64,000 nt of DNA, taken from the NCBI RefSeq assembly GCF_949628265.1, contig NC_088789.1, positions 26,715,883 to 26,779,882 of the forward strand, read 5' to 3'. This stretch comes from Cloeon dipterum. Its lineage: Eukaryota; Arthropoda; Insecta; Ephemeroptera; Baetidae. Shown piece by piece: positions 32,283-45,300 of this stretch. The position numbers and the translations under genes are program-made. Every line of letters begins with the position of its first letter. Within the stretch, counting starts at the first letter, position 1. A model generated the notes under the pieces. It did no database searches. It saw nothing but the letters and a program-made list of their open reading frames with translations, and was not told where the DNA came from.

Positions 32283-35200
32283 CTAGATCTGACTGTCAAC
32301 ACAAACAGCCTCAAAGGCGTGTACGAGTTCTGCAAACGAGGGACGGTCTCTGGGGCTGTCTGACCAGCACGCCCTGAGGATTACTTGGAGGGGTTCGGGG
32401 GCCGCCTTCGGGGGTCGCCACTGCAGCTCCCGTTTGTTCAGCAGACTGACCACGGCCTCGTCAGGGTGTTTTGCCTGAGGCGTCTCGCCGGCGTGCACCA
32501 TCTCCCAGAAGAGGACTGCGAACGACCACACGTCGCTTTTGGTGGAGAAGTCGTCTTCGAAGACTGCCTCGTAGGGCATCCACCGCACAGGTTTCAACTG
32601 AGGAATTATTTAAAGTTAGTTTCAAATGGCTAGTCTCACCCAGTCAAAATTCTACTCTCTATTTTTTCCACATCTAATTTCCCCTAAATGTAAATTTGCT
32701 GTATTTTAATATTAATTTTTTTTTTGAGGAAATAAACCAACTTGTGTCTTACGTCCAGGGTTTGCCAAAACCTGCATTTTTCCGGATAAACCCACTGAAT
32801 TTTAGCGCATTGCAAAATTGGCACACCCAAAAAATCAAGCCAAGGTTTTGTAATGAGGAAAACTCTTTTCTGAAACATGTTACTTACAATATCGTGATGT
32901 TTGATGTACTCATGGCTGTAAGTGTCCTTGCACAGGCCGATGGAAGCGATTTTCACCGTGTGAGTGGAGGTGATGAGAATGTTCCTGGCTGCCAGGTCCT
33001 TGTGTGTCAGCCGCTGGCTGGCCAAGTGGTCCATTCCCCGCAAAATCTGTAATGCCAACTGCACCAGCTGGGCCATGGTCAGCGGCGGAGGCAGGCCTTT
33101 CACGTCCCGTTTGCTTCCAGAGGTGGCCGCAGTCGTCGCCAGAAGAAGCTGTTTCAGATCACCCTGGAAGAAATTAAAACAATAAATTCAATGTTTCGAA
33201 ATTGACCCAAGCACCTACCCAATCAGTGTATTCTGAGATGACATAGTGTGGATCCGTGTCACGGCACAGACCAAGTAGCCTCGCAATGTGCTCGTGTCTC
33301 AGCTTGTGGTACATGTCCATCTCTCTTTTGAACTCCTGCAGGGCGTGCTCGTCCCGGGTCTGCAGAGCCTTGACCATCACAACCACCCCTTCATCATCTG
33401 CGCCGCCACTGCCCTTCATTCCTTTTGCTTTGGCGACAAACACCTCGCCAAACTGTCCGTGACCTGGTGAAAAATGATTTTGAGTAAAATGCTTTGCGAA
33501 TTAATGAATTAGCAAGATACCTAAGGTTAGGATCTTGTTCAGGTCTTGTCTTGGAAAGCTGAGTTTGTCGTAACTGGATCGTGATTTCTTGTGACCACCG
33601 CTGCTGTTGGAACTGTGAGACTGGGAACCTCCTTCAGCACACTCCGCAAGGCGCGGCTCCCTGAAAGGCTTGGACAGGTTGCTTTGTAGCTCAGTCTTCT
33701 CCCCATTTGGCTCTCCATTTTCCGCTTTGGTCACTACACAGAATATTGATGAGTGTCAGATTATTTCCTTAAATATTTCCACTGGCCATAAAAGCCTTGA
33801 AATATCTCTTTTTTAGGATTAAATTGATTTTGGAGCAAAAGATTTGCCTCTGAAAAAAGTTCGTCTTTGCGTAATTCTTAATAAAAATTTGAAAAAAATT
33901 TGTTTTACTCAAAATTTATGGCAAAAAATATCTGAAAAGAATTTTAATAAATAGCTGTACGAAAATATGTTATTTGAATATAGCTGTACAAACTTTCTGC
34001 ATTTATGGAAAAATACCTTGCCGACTGAGACAGTTTATTCACTATACCTTAATCAATTCTATAAACTAAATTGTAAAATCTATTATATTACAGTTAAAAA
34101 TATTTTAAATTCCAAATTTCATTGATTAACCAACACAATTGGTGCAGAAATACCACAGTTGCAAGGAAAGAAGAAAACAATTGGCAATGTTTTTCTTTCC
34201 AGATAGGAAAAGCCAGAAAAAAATACTTGAGTTCTTTTTTAACAAACTTTCAATCTTTAAAAAAGTTTAACTTACACAATGTGCCTTCAGGTGTAGCCCC
34301 GGTTTGCAGGTAGGACTGTTTGCGTTTTAGCCTTCGGTACCTGCACCAGACCATCAAGCCGACAACAAGCAGCATGTATGCAGTGGCTGCACTGAGAGTT
34401 ATTGTCACCGTGCGAGTCATCAGGGCTCCTTCCTCAGCTTCTCCCATATTCAGGAAATAGTCACGGCCTGGATTAAGTTTCCATATGAATAAATTACATG
34501 TTAAAACTGGCTGAATTTCATTTACTTCTGACAATCAGCTGCACTTCTTCCCTTTTGAATCCGCCAGTGTTTCCAGCTATGCAGGCGTACCGAGCCTCGT
34601 CAATTTGCAGCACTTCTTTTATGAAGAGAGTATTATTTTTCAAGACAGTTATCCTGAAAAGAGCACGCATTATTTGTTTGACCTGTCTAAAAATATAGGA
34701 ATTTCAAATATATGTACCTCTCTGTATCAAAATTGTTGAGTTTATTGTCCTTGTCCCACTGGATATTTGGCATAGGGTCTCCTTCCACAACACAGTGCAA
34801 CATTACAGAGCTGCCTTCGACTGCTTCGGTCGGATTGCTAGGGATGTCAATGAATTTGGGAGAAACTGCAACATTTCAGTTATAAAAATAAGAAAAGAAA
34901 ATACCAATTTGTTGCTTTTACCATATACGTCGACTTCAATGGTGGCGTTGATTAGCCCTTGAGTGTTGGTGGCAACGCAGGTGTAGTTTCCTCTATCAGT
35001 GCGCATAATTTGGTTGAAGTGAAGGGTGCCGTTGATATCTTGGATGTGTTCTGGGAGGTCAAATGTGCGTTGGTTGTTCTGTGACAGGCGTCGTTAGAGA
35101 GAGGTAGAGGCGATTAAAGTGTTAAATTCACCTTTATCCATTTGATCACTGGTTTGTCCGCTCCCTGCGCCTTGCAGTGCAACTTCGCCATTGATCCAAG

Positions 35201-38200
35201 CTCAAACTTTTTGCTCACAGGCCGAGGATGAAATTTCAATTTTTCTGTAGGTGATACCGAAAATTTAATTATGAATTTACACTTAAAAATACAAATATCA
35301 ACAACCCTTCCTGAAAGGTTATATTTTTTAAAAGAAGAAAAAACCTAATTTCCCGAGTGTTAGGATAATTAAAATATTGCACCGTTTTGAAGTTTTCAAC
35401 ATTAAAACTTACCATTAACGTATAGGCTAGCCTTCTTGGAGTAAATCGGTTTGAAACCTTTGGCAGTGATTTCGCACTGATAGATGCCCCGGTCTGGGAC
35501 CTGCACTTGCGTGAAAATCAGAGTTCCGTTGTTGTGTCTGCCCAAAAGGTCTTCAGGCATGTATTTGAAGTGGCCGTTGCCGCTGTCTTTCTTCCAGCGC
35601 ACCGTGGTAATCGGGTACGGCGGCGCGTTGAACAAGCAGGAAAGGCTCGCTTGGTTATCCTCATCCACGGTGGTGTTCTTCGGATGTTGGATCAATTTTG
35701 GGGGAGCTAAACACAGATAAATTTAACCAAAAATTAATTTTGTAACTTGTGTGATTACTTGACACGTATATCGGCAGAGATAATGAGCTGATGCCGGCCA
35801 AATTTTCTGCCACGCATGTGTAATTTCCCGCATACTCCAATCTGGCCGAATCGATGATCAAACGCGTCTCGTCAACCCTGACAGGCCCAGAGTCACTGAT
35901 CACGTGGTCATTGGGCGCTTTCCACCAAACGCGGGGCTTCGGGACACCTTTTGGCGGCAGACAAGTCACTTCAAATTCCGATTTTTCAGCAACCACGGCT
36001 GGCAGGTTCGGTTGCAGGGGCTCCAGCGAGGCAGTGTCGTTCAGGGACTCCAGGTCTTTAATCAAATAAACGTGGAGATGTAAAATAACAAGGCTTAATG
36101 TTTTAATTGAATTTTGTAATGAATAATGCATGAGATGTTTTTTTTCCGAGAAATTCACTTACAGGCTAACTGGAGTTCAGCGGAATAGGCGACTTTTTTG
36201 GCAGCCACTCCGACACAACGGTAAATGCCTTCGTCCTCACTGGACAGTTTGTGAATCACCAATGAACCGTTTTGATGGATCGAGTGCCTGAAAAATAATT
36301 GTCAGCAAATTAAAATGAGCGTGCGTGCCATTGCAGCAATTTTCATGAGTGTGCCAAGCGTCTAGAGTTAGATCTTTGTTATTCGCAAGCAACCTGCAGC
36401 CAGAACGCCAAGAATTTAGATTACAATAAGAAAATCTGTGGAGACTCTGCGGAGTGGCATCTCTCTTGATGAGAAAGGGCTTTTCGTCTGATTTGAAGTG
36501 AGACGAGTGTGAATGCGCGTAAATTCTCGGGGGAATTGTGTGCCGTAGTTCTATACATGGGGTCGGATTTGAGCAAAAATTACGCGCGATGCCAACTTGG
36601 CCAGAGGGTTCAAAAGGGGAGAGACAAAATAAAAACAATGTTTTCTAAAAGCTAAAAAAATGTTCAAATGCTTCTTGGGTTCATGCGATGGGGACTTTAC
36701 AGTAAAAAAGGAGACTAAAAAAGATTAAATTATGCATCCTCTGCAGGTCTGCTTTATAAATATTTATCAGTTCCCAAGCAGCGTGTTGTGCGCTCACGTG
36801 GGAAATATACTTTATCAATTCTTATGACTTTGCCTTTAAACAGGAAACGCATCAAGAAGAACAACATTTTGTACCCTTTACGCGTTTCCGCTCTCTTGCT
36901 TGCAGAGACAGAGGCAAAAACGTAAAAAAAAACACGACAAATTGAAGAGTCACAAGGGCCTTTTTCTAGGAATGAAAAATTCAGACGCTGCAGGTTTTAA
37001 CCCTACCATCATCACTCTCGCGGGCGCTATCAAACACTGCAGCTTTAATTTTTAATTTAACGCTCTCGGCAGCAAAAAAAAAATAACTTTCTGTAAAGTT
37101 GCAACTAATTTTGAGTGAAAAAGCACTTACTTCTCTGACATGACCAGAGGCGAAGAGTCAAAGAACCACTGCGTGTCCTCGGCGTTCTCAAAGTTGCAGT
37201 CAAATTTTGCACTTTCCCCCTTCTTCGCAATCTGCTTGACTGGAAAAGCTCTTGGGATTGGGTATCCGTCCCCTTGAAACACAAACCAAACTTTTATGAA
37301 AACACGCAGCGTTTTTCCAGCGATATTTTTTGATTTGCACGGTGCGCAGTTCCTATTTTAGCCTTGGGCCACCAGCAGCCAGATTGAATTTGCATGGAGA
37401 AAGGGTTGGAGAAGAATATCACTCACCGGGGATGGCGAGTGCGTAATTGGTGGTGCTGTCAACAGTGCCTGCCTCGTTGCGAGTGACGCACTTGAACACT
37501 CCATTGTCTGCAGCAGTTGCTCCGCGAATATGCAGCTTTTTGCCCTTCATTGTGTGCCGCTCGTTACGCACTATTTTCTCCGAGTTTCTGCAGGAAGAAC
37601 AATTGTTCACAGATATATGTACACAGCAGGTATCGCATTTTGCAGTGCTTCCTCAATTTGGAGCTTCCCCCTGCACAACCCCGCCGATTTTTTTTTTCGA
37701 AAATGAGGAGCGTTATATATGTATGTACCTTTTTTTTCAAAATATGACATTTTCACTTTTAAAAGGGACTGAAGAACTAATTTTAAAAAAAAAATCGGGG
37801 TAAATTGGAAGTGCAAAAGTATTATGGAATATAATTCCAAATCTAATTCCCGCATTCAATAGTTATCGATGGAAATAAATCAATTCTAATCTAAAAAAAC
37901 TTGCAAAATTTCCCTCTAAAATAAATTGCGGTCTGATCAGCTTTTTCGATGTGAATTTGAAAACAGACTGACAAATCGACGATGCTCACCTGTACCAATC
38001 AATTTTCAGCTCTCCGCTGCCGTCTGTTTTGCACCGGAGGGTAACATCCTCGCTGCCAGGGATGTCTGGTGGCTGCTGTTCCACTGACACTTCCTCCAAC
38101 AGCCCTGTTAACACAAGAAAACAAATTGAATTTTCCTTTCGTGGAAAACCCTGCGGAGAGGCGTTTTTTATTCGCACACAATCGATAGACAGAAACGCAA

Positions 38201-41200
38201 AAAGCGACATTTATATAATAATAACATTTAACGGTCAGTGCACGCGTCATGCGTTAAAAGTCGACTGTTTAACGACCGACGTGCACGACACTTGGGCAGG
38301 CATATATGTACACGTCGGACGGAAGAAAAATACGGGAGAGAGAGAGAGAGAGAGAGCCGCCGACTGGCCAGTCAGGCCGGAAAATAAAAGCTTTTTACGG
38401 CGAAAATCGTAAAACGCTGAGCGAGTTGGTGCCGGGGTCGCCGCCGCTTAGTATGTGCATAAATACGTTATGTATATATACGTGATCAAGTGAGTCTCCG
38501 CGTCATATGCACCCCTGGAGAACTCGTAAAAGCTGAAAAGTGACCGCTTTTCGCAGGCCGGGAGCTCATGAATGTTAATCACGTGATTTGCGGACAGCAC
38601 TACTTGGAAAAAAGTCATTTTCCTCTGTAGACCACCTCTTTAGAAACCAATTCTTTTGTATACGATAACTAATATCACTTTTCACGCATGAAGAAAAATC
38701 AAATTTTCATAGCTTTGTGCCAGATATAATTTAAGAGAGATCCTCTGAAATTTAATAAAACAATACAAGACGTGATTCATTCACGTAATCATGAAACGCT
38801 TGAAATAAAATTGGTAATTTGGCACTGATTTTAGTAAGGATATGAACATCAAGCACCTTGAAAAGTTTTCCCGAATCGTGATTGGCTTATTGGGGGTGTA
38901 CATAGATTTCGCCTGGCTAACCAATTGCCCCTCGCTGAGATAATTGAAAATAAGAGCCCAATAAGCTCGTGGGGTGACGTGAAAGTGCATCTGGGACTCG
39001 CCTCCCTGGAGGGACAGCGCGGCAGTTCGGTAATTAGATAATGCCGCGAGCTTTTGGAGGGCTTTGGTGGCTTTTTGGAGAAGGGGTTTCAATTAATTAG
39101 TATGTGTGCAGTGCAGTGCGGCCCCGACAGGCTGCTGGTGAGCCCGTCCATAATAATCGCCTCCTTTGGGAAAACTCGCGCCAGGTCCTTGGATAAATAA
39201 GAAAATAGCCCGGCTTATTATTGTGTGTGCACACCTTTTGCACTTATTGAGAAATATGGCCGGCGCGTGATCACAATAGAAGTGGGCTCCATTTCCCACC
39301 AGCGAAAACTTGTCCCGGCGCACAGAGCACGGAAGAAGAATGACTGAGCGAAAGCCCGGGCGGGGCGTAAAAATTAATGTTTGCTCTGAAATTATGCATG
39401 AAGAGCTTATTCTCGGTCCATTCTCTCTCTCTACACGTGAACTCGCTCTCGCAAAAAGGGAGAACCATCTGGCTCAAAGAGGGTTAGCCGCTGATTTCGG
39501 CCGCTTTGTCTCTTCGACTGCACGAACACGGTCAAATATTTGAGCAAAACTTGGCTCTTCCTGGCTCGCAAAGTTTCGCAACTTTCGGAATCGCACTTCT
39601 CGAACGTGCCAGGTTAATTAAAACTTTGCACGTTACACTCCTCCAGAGTGATATTGATTCAAGAACAGGAGTAAATGGGCCAATGCTGTTTGCAAAGGTA
39701 AATCCAATTAGGAAGTTTAGTTAAAATTTTCGGCAACAATTATCAAATACTACTAAAAATTAAAACAAAATCTTAACCTGCTAGAGTCAGAGTAAAAAGA
39801 AGGCAATTTTTTTAAATAAATAAGGATTTATTCTACCTAAAATGATTGTCTAATTAAAAATAAATGAATAAATTTTTCTTATCTCTCGTGTTGATGTAAA
39901 AAAAGACCACATGTCCAGACTCCTTTAAAAAATTCTCTCAAATCCAAAATTTAGAAATTATATTTTCCAAAATTGAATATTCATTTTTAAATCCAAACTA
40001 GCGGGATGCCTAAGAATGCATTAACAATTAAACAGCACTTAAATCTCTGCTCCGATCATATTGTTCATTTAAACATAAATTCAATCCCTAGGATTATGTT
40101 GGGGTAGAGTTTCTAATGCCATGAATTATTCGCATTGCTGCCTATTTTGATTTAAATGTTTGAGGCGTGAGTTGTTTGCATTTGCACTTCCAGTGCAGGG
40201 TAGCGCAAGTATGTATTTGCCTAGAGTGGTTCATAAGCTCGAGGGTGGCGGAGCGTGTGCTGTCTGCCGTCGTGGGGCTAAACATCCTGCGTGTTCCAAC
40301 CGGCTCTAATGATATTGTATCGCCGGCACGGCAGCGGCACAAAGGCAGACCGCTTGTGGCTGTCAAATGTGATAACACCATCTGCCCCCAATATCATTTG
40401 GCCAAGAGAGAGAGAGCAGATTCGCCTCCTTTGCGCGGCTGCCGACTAAAGCACAAACAGTAGCGGCATTATAACCTTTATCAAAAAGTTTATACTCGTC
40501 CAATTAACGCCGCCCAGCAGCTTTTGCGACTTCTTGTTCCATAATTATTAACTTTTGTTCGGCATGTGTGTGTGTGTTTAACTGGAAAACACAGCATTTT
40601 TTTGGGTGAATTGTAGGGTAAAATATTATGATTTTTTTGCAGAATTTTCAGTTTCTGCACCGCCTACTTCTATAAGAGTCTCTCCACAAATTCAAAAGTC
40701 GATCCTTCAGCTGCTCCAGTTTTCAAAAAGAGGGCCGGAGTGAATTCAGGCTGGAAACGCACTCGGTCTGTTTTTCAAGGGTCGTTTTAACATGAAATAT
40801 ATGCAAAGCGGCAGCGGCAGCGATTAAAGTGGCACCGTGTTTATTGTTCTTCGCTCGCGGCAGTTCAGTTCACTCGAAATCTGCTCTGCGAGTGCAACCA
40901 CAAGTCCAGCCAACAACCTTCTGCTCCAGCACCACTCGTCGCGTATAACGCACGCAGTTCAAAAAAGTGCGTCGTGCAGACCGACGCCACGAGGAGCAGC
41001 CAGGAAATGGGTTCTGCTCGACGGGAAAGCACTCAATGGGTTAGCGCTGAACGTTTGAAATATTCAGCGACTTTTTAAATTAAACCAGACAAAATGATTT
41101 TAAATGTGGGTGGGACTGTGTAATTAAGACAAGTTTAGCTTTTAGAAAAATTGAATGGAAATGACGTGGTCTCAATGATGATTACAATTTTTCTAGTGAT

Positions 41201-42302
41201 GAGAAGTGTGGTTAATAATAAATATTTCTTATCGATAACATGAGACATTACAAGTCGAGCTGATGTTGGTGCTCGTCAAAACCGATAGCGAGTGTAATAA
41301 ATTTCTCGATTTTGACGTTACGCATGTGCATTCGGCTGCCAACAATTTTGTTTGTTGTTTTTGGCCCGATAAGGTTTTTTGTAATAAAGCAATAAAACGC
41401 GGCGGTAGCTCACTGGATGTGTTTGATTTTCAGCCGCGCGCAGAACAAACAAATTTTTACGCCCAGTGAGATATTGGAAGTGCACCAACTGATGCAGGCC
41501 ATATTTCCTCTCTCTCTCACACACGTGATAGCACGCCACGCCGGCGAGCCTTCTGATTTCAAAGAATGTTAGCACAAGAGTCTATTTCCAGACCTGGGAG
41601 CGTTTGTTATCCTTGGTAATTGATAATAAATAAACAACGGACACTTTCTCTTGAAAAAATTTAAACATTTTTTGCTTCTTCAGTCCCTCTGGCTTGTGAA
41701 AGCAATGATCTTGCACGAAATGATGTTGATAATTTACAAACGACTTGTTTGATGACAACTTGACGCGTCTAAAAAATACTGAAATAAATCCAATCCGTCC
41801 TCGAAGGACGCTCAGTTTTAAATTTAATTTAGAATAGACTATATAAGAGAGAAGTGGACATAAGCCACACTATGTTTTGTTTTCCCTGCAATTAACGCGC
41901 ATATTCTGCTCTAGCTACTTTCGCACGGGTGCGTGTGTTTATTATAATTTCACCCGCCAGCAAACAAGGTCTGCACGCCTCAATTGTTTTTGTTTGCAGG
42001 GTCGGGGCGTGTGTGTCATTACTTCTTGCAATGTTAAGAGAAGCAGCCATTAAATTAACATGCGTTCTGATTCTGGAGGACTCGGAGGACTCGTGCCTGC
42101 GGAGCCAAGTCCGCCCTCGCTCACCACTCAACTATACCGCTGAAATAATTATTCGGGCGACCCAAATTACACTGCCGCGCGCGCTATAAATTTATTATTT
42201 TGCATCCCTTGATGGATGTGGGTGAGAACCCTCAGTATTCCCTCATCATTTCGCTGGATGGAATCAATCAGGCATGCCAGGCTCGCGATAATGATGTGTG
42301 TG

Positions 42303-42337
<35 letters not shown>

Positions 42338-45300
42338 CGCACAAAAGCTTTTTCATATATTTGTAAAGTTCACCAGCGCGTGGAGGACCTAAATTTATTA
42401 CATGATTTTTGCCAATGCGTTTCGTTCACGCATTTGCACATTTTTTTGGATTAAATTTTGCGCTTGCAGCATATTTCTCCTCGATCCAGTCTGGCAAGTG
42501 AACAAATTTTAATTTTGACGCGTTTTCTTCAATGTTAATTTAACATAATTCGAATGTGGATATTTTTTATTTCGAATTCAGAACAATAAAACTGACTGCT
42601 CTTTCTAGAATCATAGCAAAAGGCCCTTTCTTTCCCTTTTCAATGTTTATGTCGTCTTCACTAGATTAGCATCCATAACAAAACAATCTCATTTCAACCC
42701 CCCATGCGAATACCCATACACAATTATTCTCATCCACGGTTGTCATGCGTATAATATATAGAGATGCAATTAAGCGAATGCGAAACTGGCATCTCTGGGT
42801 TGTTTGGATTGCGCGCGGGGGCACACAAACATCGAGAGTTGCATGCAGCTGAAAACACACACGGCTGCTCTCCGAGTGAGTGTGTAAAATAATAGCTTAT
42901 TATTTTCGCGCATTCCATTGTTCGCGGTGCACAAAAGCCGGCGCTGCTGCTCGCCCGCTATTGTGCGTGTGCAAATTTATCTTGTGCACAGGTATGAGAG
43001 AATATTTAGATTCGTGGCGCACGCTAATTAGCAAAATGAAAACTCGCGGCTTTTTGTGTGTGCACGCGGCTCGGCAACCCCCGCACGCGGGGGTTGCTCT
43101 CTGCTCGCACCACCAACGGAAAATAAAGAATGTGCGTGAAAAAGGAAATAGCGAACGCACCACAGATCGCGTGTGTGCAGCGCTTTGTCCCCCGACGCCG
43201 AGTATTTGAGTGGCTTTAGTTTTTGAAAAGAGACGATTTGGCGCCGCGCGCGTGCACAATTTAAAAGCCTCGCGATGAAATTGGCAATCTGCAAAAGTGC
43301 TTCACACAAAACGCGCTGAAGAACTCAAGAACTGCGAGTTTTTTTCCGGAAAATTGATCCAGCGTGCAAAAATGTTCGGTTTCAAAATCAACATTTTACC
43401 TGAAAGAAAAAAATTCTTATTTTTTTCAACAATATCCTACATTGCAATGAGAAACACGCTTTGAGATATCGTCTAGTAAAAAAATTTCTATCCAGCCTGC
43501 TAATCAGAAGAGTGCCTCTTCTAAAATAACTTTCTTCGTATAAAAAGCATGTACAGTAAAGCTTTTCGGACCAACAATTAATAGTTACTCATATGGTATT
43601 GTTGACAATGCACGAAGTACATATGAGTTAATTTAGTTTATTGCTTGTGAAATTTAGCAACAGTTTATCTCTAAAATTAGGAACGACGAGGAACAGTTAA
43701 AAAGTGGAATGATACTGAGCAACAATTGAAAATTATTTGAATTGTTGGATGCCATAAACAATTGATCGATAAACAATCTGTTCGACAATTTGAAATAGTA
43801 AAAAAAGGACCTTCCTACAATAAAAATTCAAATTTTGCCAATTTTCTCCAAAATTTACAGTGCTTGAACATTTTTTCTTGGCATATTCCGATTCCTCTCG
43901 TCGAGATCTGTCCAACGGTGTATGCCATTAATTGGGGAAACTCTTGGTTTTGAAATTAAATCGGATTTCAAGTAAGGAGACAGCCATTACCATTTGAAAA
44001 GCACCCAACTTTCCATCCAATTTTCTCAAAAAATTACAGTGCTTCTTAGGTCAATTTAGGCTTTAACTGAATCCAAAGGGATGAGTTTATGCATTGGAAA
44101 CAAGTATTTTCCAGGCTTTTGCAGTATCATTCCTCTTTAAATATCATATTTTGCCAAATTTCTCGAAAAAATAAATGACATTTTCCACTTAATTACGCTT
44201 TTTTCGTCGCGATCTCTCCAATGGTGTGTAAATTATAAGGTATACTTCCCTAAATTGTGAAGCAAATCATGATTTTACATTTCGGAAACGACGCTTTTGC
44301 TTATCATTCAAACTTTTGAGCCGATTTTCTCACAAATTTTAACTGCAACACGGGAAATTTTAATTTGTTCCTAATTTTTAGATGGTTTTTTAGGTGAGAG
44401 TGAAAAAAATCCGCAAATTTTGTGTACAGCTTTGATTGAATTGAAATCAAAGCCATTGAAACGTATAAAAAGAAAAATTTAACAAAAGAAATTCTGAGCT
44501 CTTCAAAAACGTCGAATTGCACATAATAAGTGGAATATGAAGACACGTTGCCCTAAAGATTATTTTCCACCTGCAATTCCGATTCTGCTGACTGTCATCC
44601 TGCACGTTCGGTATCAAAAGCAAATAATGGGTGAGACGCACACCGGTGGAGACTTCTAAAGGAACACCGTTCGCAAATAAAAGAGAGGACAATGGTCGAT
44701 GTCTGTCTTTCATCATGCAGCAGAGCGGCTCTCAGGGCAAATTTTATGCACGTATTAGTTGGTGCGCGTTCACATACATACAATATCTGCGAACCCCCGT
44801 TTCATTTTCATTGTTGTCACCGGCGCGCAATTCAGCCGCCAGTCTTTCTGCCCAATTATTTACTCAGATCACGAACGAGCCCGCTTATTCTCAAGGAACC
44901 TTCTTCAATTAGGCCGACGCGCAATTGCCTCTGCCGAGCATTCAGACTTCAAGTACTCTGATTATAAAAAAAAAGAAAAGAAAGAACCGAGAGGAGCCCT
45001 ACATGTATTCAAACTAGCTTTTTGTGAGACGCAGGACGCATTGTGTTCAGATTTATTGCCGATTCCGATCAAAACCTTCTCACATTTGGGCAAGAACTTG
45101 AAAATTTAAACAGTTTTTCTAAGCTGATCAATTTTGCTGACAAATCTGAAGAAATAAGTACGTTGTCTTTATAAATTTTTAAGTAAAAAAAGCATTTGAT
45201 ATACGGCAGATGACGCATCAATAATGCAATTAATGGGCTAATAAAAATATGGCGGCGGCAGCAGGTGCACCGAGAAGACCCTGCGCACTAAAAATGAGCG

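Noticed and set aside
36237-36638. 133-codon minus-strand frame in the PTK7 region, considered as an extra ectodomain exon
   Set aside because: Only its last part is the real exon (36163-36287 in another frame). The remainder is intron, with no Ig signature.
42306-42335. GA microsatellite considered as a GAGA-factor regulatory element
   Set aside because: Several equal tracts are scattered through the intron with no promoter context. They are best described as simple repeats.
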